Program-made: the position numbers and the translations under genes
Shown: piece by piece, positions 9,377 through 16,991 of the stretch
Numbering within the stretch: position 1 is the stretch's first letter
How the letters are laid out: the number at the start of each line of letters is the position of its first letter
Assembly (NCBI RefSeq): GCF_000512695.2
Contig: NZ_AZRW02000013.1
Span: 1 to 64,000, forward strand
Direction of reading: 5' to 3'
DNA from: Pseudomonas sp. QTF5
GTDB lineage: Bacteria; Pseudomonadota; Gammaproteobacteria; Pseudomonadales; Pseudomonadaceae
Length of the DNA: 64,000 nucleotides
The notes under the pieces: generated by a model
The model's database searches: none
Seen by the model: only the letters and a program-made list of their open reading frames with translations
Told to the model about the DNA's origin: nothing

Positions 9377-10360
9377 ATGTTCAAAGGCATTTTGATCGAC
9401 AAGGACGACAGCGGTTACCGGGCCACCCTGCAAGAGATCAATGACGATCAATTGCCTGAAGGCGATGTGACCGTGCGTGTGGCGTACAGCACGCTAAATT
9501 TCAAGGATGGCCTGGCGATCACTGGCAGCAGCCCGGTGGTGCGCAAATTCCCGATGGTGCCGGGGATTGATCTGGCGGGCACTGTCGATGTCAGCAGTCA
9601 TCCGGACTACAAGGTCGGTGATCAGGTCCTGCTCAATGGCTGGGGTGTGGGCGAAGGACACTGGGGCGGATTGGCGCAGAAAGCGCGCCTGAATGGCGAC
9701 TGGCTGATCCCGTTGCCCAAAGCATTCACCGCCGCGCAAGCAATGGCCATCGGCACGGCCGGTTACACGGCGATGCTGAGCATCCTTGCACTGGAGCACA
9801 ACGGCGTGAACCCCGAGCAAGGCGAGGTGCTGGTGACAGGCGCGAACGGCGGCGTAGGCAGTTTCGCCATCGCGCTGCTGAGCAAACTCGGCTATCGCGT
9901 GGTGGCGTCCACCGGCCGCACCGCCGAGCACGAATATCTCAAGCAATTGGGCGCCAGCGAAATCATCGATCGCGCCACGTTGTCGGAGCCGGGCAAACCG
10001 TTGGCCAAGGAGCGTTGGGCGGCGGTGATCGATTCGGTCGGCAGCCACACGTTGGCCAACGCCTGCGCAAGCACTCGGGCCAACGGCACCGTCGCCGCCT
10101 GCGGTCTGGCGCAAGGCATGGACTTTCCAGCCTCTGTCGCGCCGTTCATTTTGCGCGGTGTGACCTTGGCCGGCATCAACAGCGTGACCCAACCCAAAGC
10201 CAAGCGGATACTGGCCTGGAATCGCCTGGCCAAGGATCTGGATTTCGCCTTGCTGCCGCTGATCAGTCACGAAATCGGCTTGAGTGAAGCCATCGATGCG
10301 GCGCAGCGCCTGCTTGCCGGCCAGTTGCGCGGTCGGGTGGTGGTCGACGTCAATCGTTGA
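9377..10360 (+). CDS. YhdH/AcuI-type quinone oxidoreductase (acrylyl-CoA reductase family)
   Basis: A 327-residue medium-chain reductase. MFKGILIDKDDSGYRATLQE and TVRVAYSTLNFKDGLAITG are characteristic of the YhdH/YhfP family, whose studied member AcuI reduces acrylyl-CoA with NADPH. The nucleotide-binding loop is VLVTGANGGVGSFAIALLSK, and no zinc-binding cysteine cluster is present. The ATG at 9377 has GGGAGG at proper distance (CATCGGGAGGCAGTG); an earlier in-frame ATG lacks this. The substrate in this organism is not shown by context. Confidence 0.9.
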   Translation: MFKGILIDKDDSGYRATLQEINDDQLPEGDVTVRVAYSTLNFKDGLAITGSSPVVRKFPMVPGIDLAGTVDVSSHPDYKVGDQVLLNGWGVGEGHWGGLAQKARLNGDWLIPLPKAFTAAQAMAIGTAGYTAMLSILALEHNGVNPEQGEVLVTGANGGVGSFAIALLSKLGYRVVASTGRTAEHEYLKQLGASEIIDRATLSEPGKPLAKERWAAVIDSVGSHTLANACASTRANGTVAACGLAQGMDFPASVAPFILRGVTLAGINSVTQPKAKRILAWNRLAKDLDFALLPLISHEIGLSEAIDAAQRLLAGQLRGRVVVDVNR

Positions 10361-10413
10361 TCGTCTTGGCGCCAATCAAACAGACAAACTGTAGAAATAA
10401 GGAAATAGCGACA

Positions 10414-10902
10414 ATGGATGTAAAGCTGCGTGAAGTGCTGCCCTTTAGTGTCGCGGGCTTGCAGGTGCGAACCCTCAATGCCGCAGAACAGCAGCCAGAT
10501 ACCGCACGTATCGGCCCTATGTGGGAACAATTTTTCGTTGAGGACGTTTTCGACAAAATCGCCCACAAACAGCCGAACTCCTTTATGTACGGCGTCTATT
10601 CCAACTACGAATCCGATGCTTCGGGCCACTTCGATGTAACCGCGGGTGCAGCGGTCACCGCGCCCTCCGAGGGTTTTGCGCAGCTTCAAATTGAGGGCGG
10701 CGATTATCTGGTGTTCAGCTCCAAAGGACCGATGCCAGACAGCGTCATTCAGACGTGGGGACTGGTCTGGGCTTACTTCGAAGATAACCCGCAGGTTCAC
10801 CGCAAGTTCGCCACGGACTTCGAGGTCTACACCGGCCCGGAGACCGTGGCGGTCTATATCGGCATTCAGGATTCAGCCGCGTTCTCGCGTTCAAGCAACT
10901 GA
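10414..10902 (+). CDS. GyrI-like effector-binding domain protein
   Basis: A 162-residue stand-alone GyrI/SOUL-like domain of the type found at the C-terminus of AraC-family regulators and in the gyrase inhibitor SbmC. Features are LPFSVAGLQVRTLNAAEQQP at the first strand, FMYGVYSNYESDASGHFDVT and PSEGFAQLQIEGGDYLVFSS. Such domains bind small hydrophobic ligands and some hydrolyse cyclopropanoid toxins; which applies here is unknown. AGGA precedes the ATG. Its last 37 bases overlap, tail to tail, the end of ada on the other strand. Confidence 0.8.
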   Translation: MDVKLREVLPFSVAGLQVRTLNAAEQQPDTARIGPMWEQFFVEDVFDKIAHKQPNSFMYGVYSNYESDASGHFDVTAGAAVTAPSEGFAQLQIEGGDYLVFSSKGPMPDSVIQTWGLVWAYFEDNPQVHRKFATDFEVYTGPETVAVYIGIQDSAAFSRSSN

Positions 10903-11939
10903 CGCTTGCGCTCCACACCCCACCGATAGCCCGACAGGTTGCCGTCGCTGCGCACCACGCGATGGCAAGGGATTGCCACCGCCAGGCTGTTCGCGCCACA
11001 GGCCTGGGCCACGGCGCGCATGGCTTTCGGTGCGCCGATGCGCTGAGCGATATCGGCATAACTGGCGGTGCTGCCGGCGGGAATCTCTCGCAAGGCTTGC
11101 CACACCCGCTCCTGAAACGCCGTGCCGCGTACGTCCAGCGGCAAGTCCAGGCCGAGGGCCGGGGCTTCGATAAAACCCACCACTTTGGCGATCAACTGCT
11201 CGAATTCATGATCGGCGCCAATCAGGTTGGCGCGCCGAAACTTGTCCTGCAGATCACAGACCAATTGATGCGGATCGTCCCCCAACAGAATCGCGCAGAC
11301 GCCGCGCTCACTTTGCGCCACCAGAATCGCCCCGAGGGAACACTGGCCGACGGCAAAACGAATGTCGTTGTTCTGCCCGGCCGCGCGGTAATCGCCGGGC
11401 TTCATGCCCAGCAGTTGATCCGCCGCCTCATAGAAACGGCTGTTGGAGTTGAAGCCGGCGTCATACACCGCGTCGGTGACCGTGCTGCCGTCCGCCAGGC
11501 GTTCGCGAACCTTGCGCGAGCGGTGGGCCGTCGCGTAGCCCTTGGGCGTCAGGCCGGTGACGGCTTTGAACACGCGATGGAAGTGGAAGCTGCTCAGGCC
11601 GGCCGCGTCTGCCAGTTCATTCAGCGCCGGCAAGGTCTCGGCGGATTCGATGTGACGACACGCAGCGGCTACGGTCGTGGCGTGTTGTGCGGCGACGTCG
11701 CTTTGATCTTTAGCGGCCCGTTTGCTGGGACGATACCCTGCCGCCTGAGCTTGCTCGGCCGTGTCGAAAAACTCGACATTCTGCGGCTTCGGCAAGCGCG
11801 CCAGACTGCTGGGACGGCAGTAGATGCCGGTGGTTTTCACCGCATACACAAACTGCCCGTCGGCGCGGGGATCGCGCGCGACCACAGCGGCCCAGCGAGG
11901 ATCGTTTTCGGTGGCGATATTTTTCGAATGAGTTGTCAT
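10866..11939 (-). CDS. ada: Ada: O6-methylguanine-DNA methyltransferase / AraC regulator
   Basis: A 357-residue protein with three parts: an N-terminal Ada domain (about 10-80, FVYAVKTTGIYCRP), an AraC helix-turn-helix region (about 85-180, LSSFHFHRVFKAVTGLTPKG), and a C-terminal methyltransferase with the acceptor cysteine in AIPCHRVV (Cys325). In E. coli Ada, four cysteines (38, 42, 69, 72) hold zinc and accept a methyl group from phosphotriesters. Here the same spacing gives Cys41, Ser45, Ser72, Ala75, so three of four ligands are lost. I use the ATG at 11939 because a candidate -10 lies at 11969-11974, too close for the ATG at 11966. An Ada-box-like element lies upstream. Confidence 0.88.
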   Translation of the reverse strand: MTTHSKNIATENDPRWAAVVARDPRADGQFVYAVKTTGIYCRPSSLARLPKPQNVEFFDTAEQAQAAGYRPSKRAAKDQSDVAAQHATTVAAACRHIESAETLPALNELADAAGLSSFHFHRVFKAVTGLTPKGYATAHRSRKVRERLADGSTVTDAVYDAGFNSNSRFYEAADQLLGMKPGDYRAAGQNNDIRFAVGQCSLGAILVAQSERGVCAILLGDDPHQLVCDLQDKFRRANLIGADHEFEQLIAKVVGFIEAPALGLDLPLDVRGTAFQERVWQALREIPAGSTASYADIAQRIGAPKAMRAVAQACGANSLAVAIPCHRVVRSDGNLSGYRWGVERKRQLLERENAAES

Positions 11940-11968
11940 GGCTTCATGTCCGTTGACCCGTTTCATGC

Positions 11969-12019
11969 AGATTAACCAGCCGGCAGAGACGCCACACTCC
12001 GGGTCTTGCGGTCGAATTC
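11969..12019 (-). promoter_or_regulatory. Candidate ada promoter with Ada box
   Basis: Reading the minus strand, AATTCGACCGCAA (12018-12006) fits the E. coli Ada box AAT-N6-GCAA. Eight bases later comes GTGTGG, then 17 bases, then TAATCT as a -10. The same 26-bp element (24 of 26 identical) and the same spacing occur before the 2OG oxygenase gene. Confidence 0.65.
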
Positions 12020-12026
12020 AACGGTT

Positions 12027-12692
12027 TCATTCTGCGGTACGAAAGGTGAAGTTGATCCGCTGTTCGCCCAACTGAGGGTGATAACCCTCCTTGATCGGCA
12101 AGACGCCGTGATAACGCAAACGGTCGACGCCGCCCCAGACCACAATATCGCCGTGCAACAGTGGCACCCGCTGGCTTTTGGCGCTGCGTTCGAAGCCACC
12201 GAACAGGAATGTCGCCGGCAATCCCAAGGATACCGACACGATAGGGGCCGCGTAGGAACCTTCGTCTTTGTCCTGATGCAACGACATCCTGGCACCGGGA
12301 ATATAGCGGTTGATCAGGCAGGAATCAGGCACGAAATCGATAAACCCAGCTTCCCGCGCCGCCGCTTGGGCCAGTTCGAAAAACACCTCAGGCATTTCAG
12401 GCCAGGGCAGGCCGGTCTGCGGATCGTTGCGAGTGTACTTGTAGCCGCTGCGATCGGTCGTCCAGCCCCAAGTGCCGCAACTGCTCAGCGCCACTGACAT
12501 GGTAAAGCCGCCGGGTGTGACCATCTGCCGAAAAGGGGCTGCAGCCAGAACCGCCTCCAGCGTCGGCAGCAACCGGTCGAGCCAAGGCAGGGCGAAGCCT
12601 CTAAGCACGTAGGATTGTTCGCCGATTTGCTCGCGCCGGGGCTGCTGCTCGGGTTCGGCGTCGGCAAACAGATCGAAGGTGATCGGGCTCAT
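12027..12692 (-). CDS. alkB: AlkB-type 2OG-Fe(II) DNA/RNA dealkylase
   Basis: AlkB oxidatively removes methyl groups from 1-methyladenine and 3-methylcytosine using 2-oxoglutarate, Fe(II) and O2. Family signatures are present: TPGGFTMSVALSSCGTWGW, the substrate/2OG segment CLINRYIPGARMSLHQDKDE with the H-x-D iron ligands, and the distal histidine and 2OG arginines in RLRYHGVLPIKEG and EQRINFTFR. Starting at MSPITFDLFA the protein has 221 residues, close to E. coli AlkB (216). An ATG at 12707 is possible. The start overlaps or touches the stop of the upstream oxygenase gene (12697), so the two form an operon, with ada downstream behind its own promoter. Confidence 0.9.
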   Translation of the reverse strand: MSPITFDLFADAEPEQQPRREQIGEQSYVLRGFALPWLDRLLPTLEAVLAAAPFRQMVTPGGFTMSVALSSCGTWGWTTDRSGYKYTRNDPQTGLPWPEMPEVFFELAQAAAREAGFIDFVPDSCLINRYIPGARMSLHQDKDEGSYAAPIVSVSLGLPATFLFGGFERSAKSQRVPLLHGDIVVWGGVDRLRYHGVLPIKEGYHPQLGEQRINFTFRTAE

Positions 12693-12696
12693 GGGG

Positions 12697-13407
12697 TCAT
12701 AGCGCATCGTGAAAGATGATTCCAAGGGTATGCCGCTTTCCACTGTGCAGGCGACTCACGCCGTGACGCATGGTCACTCGGTAATAGCCGCGAACGCCTT
12801 TTACCGGGCGCTGATTCACGGCAAAAATCAACGCGTCGCCTTTCTTCAGACCGATGACTTGCGGGCGCGACTGCATCCGTGGACGTTGTTCGGTCAGCAC
12901 AAACTCACCGCCGGTAAAATCTTCACCCGGTTCTGACAGAAGAATCGCCACTTGCAGCGGAAAGACGTGTTCGCCGTACAGATCCTGATGCAAACAGTTG
13001 TAATCCTGCGGGCCGTATTGCAGCAACAAAGGTGTCGGGCGTTCCTGACCGGCGGCATGACAGCGTTGCAGAAACGCTTCGTGCGATTCGGGGAAACGGG
13101 TCGGTAGACCCATGGATTCGTACCAGCGATTGGCGATTGGAACCAGTCGAGGGTAAAGCGCGCTACGCAACAGGGCCACCGGATCCGGCAGCGGGTATCT
13201 GAAGTATTTGTACTCGCCACGGCCAAAACCGTGGCGAGCCATCACCACTTTCGAGCGAAAAGGCTCAGGCCGCTCGTACAGGGCGCTTATTTCATCGCAG
13301 GTATCAGGGCTTAAAAACGACCTGATAACTGCGCAGCCATCCTGATCGAGTTGCGTCTCAAGCCGGGCCCAGTCGAGGGAATCGTTGCGAATCGGGTCGG
13401 TAAACAA
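12697..13407 (-). CDS. 2OG-Fe(II) oxygenase, first gene of the alkB operon
   Basis: A 236-residue protein with the 2OG-Fe(II) fold of the prolyl-hydroxylase type: CLHQDLYGEHVFPLQVAILL supplies the H-x-D iron ligands, and TMRHGVSRLHSGKRHTLGII supplies the distal histidine and 2OG-binding arginine. I choose the TTG at 13407 because AAGGAG lies nine bases upstream; no ATG is available near the N-terminus. The substrate is unknown. Its position directly before alkB and behind an Ada-box promoter suggests a role in alkylation damage, which is inference from context. Confidence 0.82.
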   Translation of the reverse strand: MFTDPIRNDSLDWARLETQLDQDGCAVIRSFLSPDTCDEISALYERPEPFRSKVVMARHGFGRGEYKYFRYPLPDPVALLRSALYPRLVPIANRWYESMGLPTRFPESHEAFLQRCHAAGQERPTPLLLQYGPQDYNCLHQDLYGEHVFPLQVAILLSEPGEDFTGGEFVLTEQRPRMQSRPQVIGLKKGDALIFAVNQRPVKGVRGYYRVTMRHGVSRLHSGKRHTLGIIFHDAL

Positions 13408-13443
13408 GGGTTCTGACTCCTTGACCAAAAGGTCGAGGCGGCC

Positions 13444-13494
13444 AGTTTAGTGTGCGTTTGGGGAGTGAACACTCCGGCGCTTGCGGTCGAATTC
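13444..13494 (-). promoter_or_regulatory. Candidate promoter with Ada box before the oxygenase-alkB operon
   Basis: On the minus strand AATTCGACCGCAA (13493-13481, AAT-N6-GCAA) is followed after eight bases by GTGTTC, then 17 bases, then TAAACT (13449-13444). Element and spacing are the same as at the ada promoter. Confidence 0.65.
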
Positions 13495-13535
13495 GAAAGG
13501 GGAGCTGACATCCATGTTGTCGCTCCAGATCGCAT

Positions 13536-13712
13536 TTACAGCGCTTTGCTCACGCTGATCTCGCTGATGACGTCTTCAGTCTGGCCGTGAATGACGTCCA
13601 GTGCAGCCTTGGCTTCTTCTTCTGTGCCGTTTTCAAGTTGGGCGAATTCGAAGCGGCGCTCGCCGTTGAGTTTGTATTTGATGACGTACTTGGTCGTCTG
13701 GGCCACGGTCAT
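13536..13712 (-). CDS. Small 58-residue protein downstream of DUF1883 gene
   Basis: The product begins MTVAQTTKYVIKYKLNGERR and ends EDVISEISVSKAL, a short alternating strand-helix pattern with no export signal. AGG lies five bases before the ATG, and the gene starts 29 bases after the DUF1883 stop on the same strand, suggesting an operon. The frame is open further upstream, but that part only shadows the DUF1883 gene. Function unknown. Confidence 0.65.
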   Translation of the reverse strand: MTVAQTTKYVIKYKLNGERRFEFAQLENGTEEEAKAALDVIHGQTEDVISEISVSKAL

Positions 13713-13741
13713 ATCTGCCTGTTTTGGTGTGAGGTCGTCGA

Positions 13742-14044
13742 TCAGCTCAGCTTCGAGCTGGAACGACGAATGATCTTGATCGAATGCGTCAGCGTCGGTT
13801 TGCGGGTCACGCTGATCGGCCGGCGGTTGACCGTGTCGATGGTGATGTTCCAGAAACCGGTGCTCGGCGCGGTGATCCGGGCCGGAAAGGTGTCGAATGC
13901 ACCGCCATGGTAGGTATGACGGCCGCCATTCTTGAAGCTGCGGAAGTTGGCGTCGTTCATCAAGCGGATGTTGCACATTTGCGAGCACTGGATGACGACG
14001 ATGTCGTCTTCGTTGAGGTGCTCGCGCTGGTGGATAAATTTCAT
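13742..14044 (-). CDS. DUF1883 domain protein
   Basis: The 100-residue product reads MKFIHQREHLNEDDIVVIQC, then RLMNDANFRSFKNGGRHTYH and FDTFPARITAPSTGFWNITI, matching the DUF1883 family as I remember it (small, strand-rich, with a conserved GG-x-H-x-Y-x-G-G-x-F segment). GGAGG lies six bases before the ATG. The biochemical role of the family is not known to me. The 58-residue gene follows in the same direction. Confidence 0.75.
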   Translation of the reverse strand: MKFIHQREHLNEDDIVVIQCSQMCNIRLMNDANFRSFKNGGRHTYHGGAFDTFPARITAPSTGFWNITIDTVNRRPISVTRKPTLTHSIKIIRRSSSKLS

Positions 14045-14256
14045 GAGGCGCCTCCAGAAGGGCTTTTTCTACAAAATCAAAACGATAGCATGGGCGATTG
14101 GCGCAGTTTATCAGCCCGAACGGGTTATTATCCGGCTGTCGGGGTCCGCTTTGACAATAAAAAACAGTTATTCGGAACTCTATGAGCTTTAAAAGCAGTG
14201 AGCTTTGGAGAAAAACAGCATTTGTGCTGTCGGAGGGTCTTTATCGGAGGTTTTGT

Positions 14257-14613
14257 ATGAAGTGGGGTGTTCTGGTCGTGCCGTTAACATTGGCAGTGGG
14301 TGGATGTGCAAGTGTCTCGGACATTAATGACTCACTGCCCACCATGAGCGTGATTTCAGGCAAGAACCCCCATGAATATGCAAAGTGCCTCGTCGAGAAG
14401 CTGGCCGATAGCCGTGGCGCCCTGCAAGTCGAGCCGCAGAAGGAAGGCGTGCGGGTTATCGTGCCGCAGAAGTTCTCCTCCGGGCCGGCAGCGGTGTTTG
14501 AAATTGAAGACCGCTCCGGTGGCAGCAGCATCAAGCTGCATGAACGCATCTCCAACGTGCCTTTACGCCCATGGGATGTGCGCAATGCCGCAACGGCGTG
14601 CATCTCCGGCTGA
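14257..14613 (+). CDS. Hypothetical lipoprotein, 118 residues
   Basis: The ATG at 14257 gives MKWGVLVVPLTLAVGGCASV, a lipoprotein signal with lipobox AVGGC, and has GGAGG six bases upstream. An in-frame ATG at 14182 would bury the signal peptide. The mature domain contains FEIEDRSGGSSIKLHERISN and ends in NAATACIS. No family recognised with certainty. A strong terminator follows. Confidence 0.75.
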   Translation: MKWGVLVVPLTLAVGGCASVSDINDSLPTMSVISGKNPHEYAKCLVEKLADSRGALQVEPQKEGVRVIVPQKFSSGPAAVFEIEDRSGGSSIKLHERISNVPLRPWDVRNAATACISG

Positions 14614-14635
14614 TAAACTACCCCGAGTCAGCACT

Positions 14636-14666
14636 AATGCCGTCAAAGTCGCGCTTTGACGGCATT
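14636..14666 (+). terminator. Hairpin terminator
   Basis: AATGCCGTCAAAG and CTTTGACGGCATT form a 13-bp stem with a five-base loop, 23 bases behind the lipoprotein stop. The T-run after it is short. Confidence 0.7.
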
Positions 14667-14685
14667 GTCATTTCTGGAGTCGAGC

Positions 14686-14916
14686 ATGAAGCGAGAGCAG
14701 GTACGGGCGCGCCATGCAGAGGGTCATATCTCTGCCACCCACGTGATTCAAAACCCGGCGAATCCGGGGGAGTGGATCGTGTTTTTCAAGAAAAGCGCCG
14801 GGCGTAGTTTTTTCCTGGTGGATGACAACGATGAAGTCGAGTCCTTCAGCGGCCTCGACGATTTGATCGAGACCGTGCGCGGGCTTGGGATCAAATTCGC
14901 CGAAATTCATATGTAG
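14686..14916 (+). CDS. Hypothetical 76-residue cytoplasmic protein
   Basis: The ATG at 14686 (MKREQVRARHAEGHISATHV) has GGAG eight bases upstream. The protein reads PANPGEWIVFFKKSAGRSFF then LVDDNDEVESFSGLDDLIET, a compact alpha-beta pattern typical of small conserved pseudomonad proteins. No catalytic motif or membrane segment is visible. It lies between a terminator and a REPIN and is probably transcribed alone. Confidence 0.65.
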   Translation: MKREQVRARHAEGHISATHVIQNPANPGEWIVFFKKSAGRSFFLVDDNDEVESFSGLDDLIETVRGLGIKFAEIHM

Positions 14917-14918
14917 GG

Positions 14919-15008
14919 TGTAGGAGCGAGGCTTGCCCGCGAAGAATGCACCGCGGTTTTTCAGGTATTACGCGTCATCGTTCTTCGCGGGCAAGCCACG
15001 CTCCCACA
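14919..15008. repeat. REPIN
   Basis: TAGGAGCGAGGCTTGCCCGC at the left and GCGGGCAAGCCACGCTCCCA at the right are near-perfect inverted REP units about 45 bases apart. Confidence 0.85.
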
Positions 15009-15021
15009 GGGTTTGCATGCC

Positions 15022-15303
15022 CTACTTGCAGACCACCACCACGCTGCGGTTTTTGTAGTTGCCGACGTCGACGCCCAGGGTCTTGTCGCTTTCCTTGGTC
15101 GACGGTGTGCCGTCGGTACCGACAATCCGATAACCGGTGCCGGCGCACGAGGCATCGGCTTTTTCGTAGCAACTGGCCCAGGCGTTGGCTTCCCCGGAAC
15201 AGTCGATGCTCAAGCCTTGCTCGCCATTTTTCAGGTAAGTCGTTTCGGATGTGGCACAGCCGTTCAGGGCCAGCACCGCAATCAATGGCAAAAATTTATT
15301 CAT
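15022..15303 (-). CDS. Hypothetical lipoprotein, 93 residues
   Basis: MNKFLPLIAVLALNGCATSE is a lipoprotein signal with lipobox ALNGC. The mature part has four further cysteines (IDCS, ASCY, ASCAG, VVCK), suggesting disulfides, and resembles small pseudomonad envelope lipoproteins with an LSIDCSGEANAWASCYEKA segment. No clear Shine-Dalgarno sequence is seen. It may be read with the upstream gene at 15387, although a terminator lies between them. Confidence 0.75.
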   Translation of the reverse strand: MNKFLPLIAVLALNGCATSETTYLKNGEQGLSIDCSGEANAWASCYEKADASCAGTGYRIVGTDGTPSTKESDKTLGVDVGNYKNRSVVVVCK

Positions 15304-15338
15304 GTCGTGGTCATCATCAGTGATGGGGCTAAACGCAC

Positions 15339-15366
15339 AAAAAAGCCCTGCGCAAAAGGCAGGGCT
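15339..15366 (-). terminator. Rho-independent terminator (minus strand)
   Basis: On the minus strand AGCCCTGC, a seven-base loop and GCAGGGCT are followed by a run of T. It follows the 62-residue gene by about 20 bases. Confidence 0.85.
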
Positions 15367-15386
15367 GCGGTCGTGTCAGGTTCAGC

Positions 15387-15575
15387 TCAAGGCTTGTCCT
15401 TGCCGCGCCGCTTGGGGGCTGCGGGTTGATCCTGCAACACCGATGCCACTTCAACCGCCAACGCTTCTGTAGGGAACGGCCCGGCAATATTCTCGCCGCC
15501 GACGCTGTCTACCCACCACTGGCCGTCTTTTGCCTGATTGATCAGGTACCCGTTAACGCTTTTTGCTGCCGACAT
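15387..15575 (-). CDS. Hypothetical 62-residue protein
   Basis: MSAAKSVNGYLINQAKDGQW is followed by WVDSVGGENIAGPFPTEALA and a basic C-terminus (APKRRGKDKP). The WV-GP-F pattern is common in tiny conserved Pseudomonas proteins. GAGG precedes the ATG. No function can be assigned. Confidence 0.65.
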   Translation of the reverse strand: MSAAKSVNGYLINQAKDGQWWVDSVGGENIAGPFPTEALAVEVASVLQDQPAAPKRRGKDKP

Positions 15576-15858
15576 CTATCTGCCTCGTTGGCTGGTTCAA
15601 TCGCACAATGATAGCGCCAAATGCCCTCAACGGGTGCCGATGGGTGTAGGGTGGGACAGATTGTCTTTCGGCTGATGGCCGTGCAAATCTGCCGATCTCT
15701 GCTATTTATGAAGGGTTGTGCAGATTTTATCTGCGGAACTATCCATCAGAATATTTCTCTATGATGGCATCGGTTAGCCAGTGCGGGGCATTGTAAGGTG
15801 CACGCCGCCTGATTAGACTGCGCCGAAACTCGTACACACAGCCCTTTCAAGGACTTAT

Positions 15859-16698
15859 ATGATCAAGAAATGCTTGTTCCCAGCAGCCGGTTACGGTACT
15901 CGCTTCCTGCCAGCGACTAAAGCCATGCCCAAAGAAATGCTGCCGGTGGTAAACAAGCCACTGATCCAGTACGGCGTCGAAGAAGCACTGGACGCCGGGT
16001 TGACCGAAATCTCCATCGTCACCGGTCGTGGCAAGCGCGCCCTGGAAGACCACTTCGACATCAGCTACGAGCTGGAAAACCAGATCAAGGGCACCGACAA
16101 GGAAAAATATCTGGTCGGCATCCGTAAACTGCTCGACGAGTGTTCGTTCTCCTACACTCGCCAGACCGAAATGAAAGGCCTGGGCCACGCGATTCTGACT
16201 GGCCGTCCGTTGATCGGCGACGAACCCTTCGCCGTGGTACTGGCGGACGACTTGTGCGTCAACCTCGAAGGCGACGGCGTACTGACCCAAATGGTCAAAC
16301 TGTACAAGCAGTTCCGCTGCTCGATCGTGGCCATCCAGGAAGTCGATCCTCAAGAAACCAACAAGTACGGCGTGATTGCCGGCGAGATGATCCGCGACGA
16401 TATCTACCGCGTTCACAGCATGGTTGAAAAACCAAAGCCTGAAGACGCGCCGTCGAACCTGGCGATCATCGGCCGTTACATCCTGACCCCGGACATCTTC
16501 GACCTGATCGAACAGACCGAGCCAGGCAAGGGCGGCGAAATCCAGATCACCGACGCCCTGATGAAGCAGGCACAAAACGGCTGCGTCATGGCCTACAAGT
16601 TCAAAGGCAAGCGTTTCGACTGCGGTGGCGCCGAAGGCTACATCGACGCGACCAACTTCTGCTTCGAGAACTTCTACAAGACTGGCAAGGCTTACTGA
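15859..16698 (+). CDS. galU: UTP-glucose-1-phosphate uridylyltransferase
   Basis: GalU makes UDP-glucose from UTP and glucose-1-phosphate, feeding LPS and exopolysaccharide synthesis. The nucleotide-binding signature AAGYGTRFLPATKAMPKEML is at residues 8-27. Further motifs are GVEEALDAGLTEISIVTGRG, VVLADDLCVNLEGDGV, MVEKPKPEDAPSNLAIIGRY and the end KFKGKRFDCGGAEGYIDATN. Length 279 is normal. The gene stands alone: about 280 bases without a gene lie before it and a strong terminator follows at 16768-16800. Confidence 0.97.
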   Translation: MIKKCLFPAAGYGTRFLPATKAMPKEMLPVVNKPLIQYGVEEALDAGLTEISIVTGRGKRALEDHFDISYELENQIKGTDKEKYLVGIRKLLDECSFSYTRQTEMKGLGHAILTGRPLIGDEPFAVVLADDLCVNLEGDGVLTQMVKLYKQFRCSIVAIQEVDPQETNKYGVIAGEMIRDDIYRVHSMVEKPKPEDAPSNLAIIGRYILTPDIFDLIEQTEPGKGGEIQITDALMKQAQNGCVMAYKFKGKRFDCGGAEGYIDATNFCFENFYKTGKAY

Positions 16699-16767
16699 TA
16701 GCACCTGAGCTGCTTGTACTGAAAAGCCACCTTCAGACTGTGTGAAAACACACTGGTGAAGGCCCAA

Positions 16768-16800
16768 GCAAACGCCCCGACTTGTTCGGGGCGTTTGCTT
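16768..16800 (+). terminator. Rho-independent terminator of galU
   Basis: GCAAACGCCCCGA and its inverted copy TCGGGGCGTTTGC form a long stem, followed by TTTTG. Confidence 0.9.
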
Positions 16801-16991
16801 TTGTGTGGGTGAAAGGAAAAAAGGCTTTCTCGCCGATCAACACTTAAATGTCTGTCGAGTCGGTGAGACTGATCGTACAGATCAGGATTACGACGAGTTC
16901 AGAAGCGACCTACAGGGAGTTTCAAATACATTCACGGCAGCATTGAAAAATGTCCCGTGAATTTTTTTGTGTGCAGTAAGGAGTTTTACCC

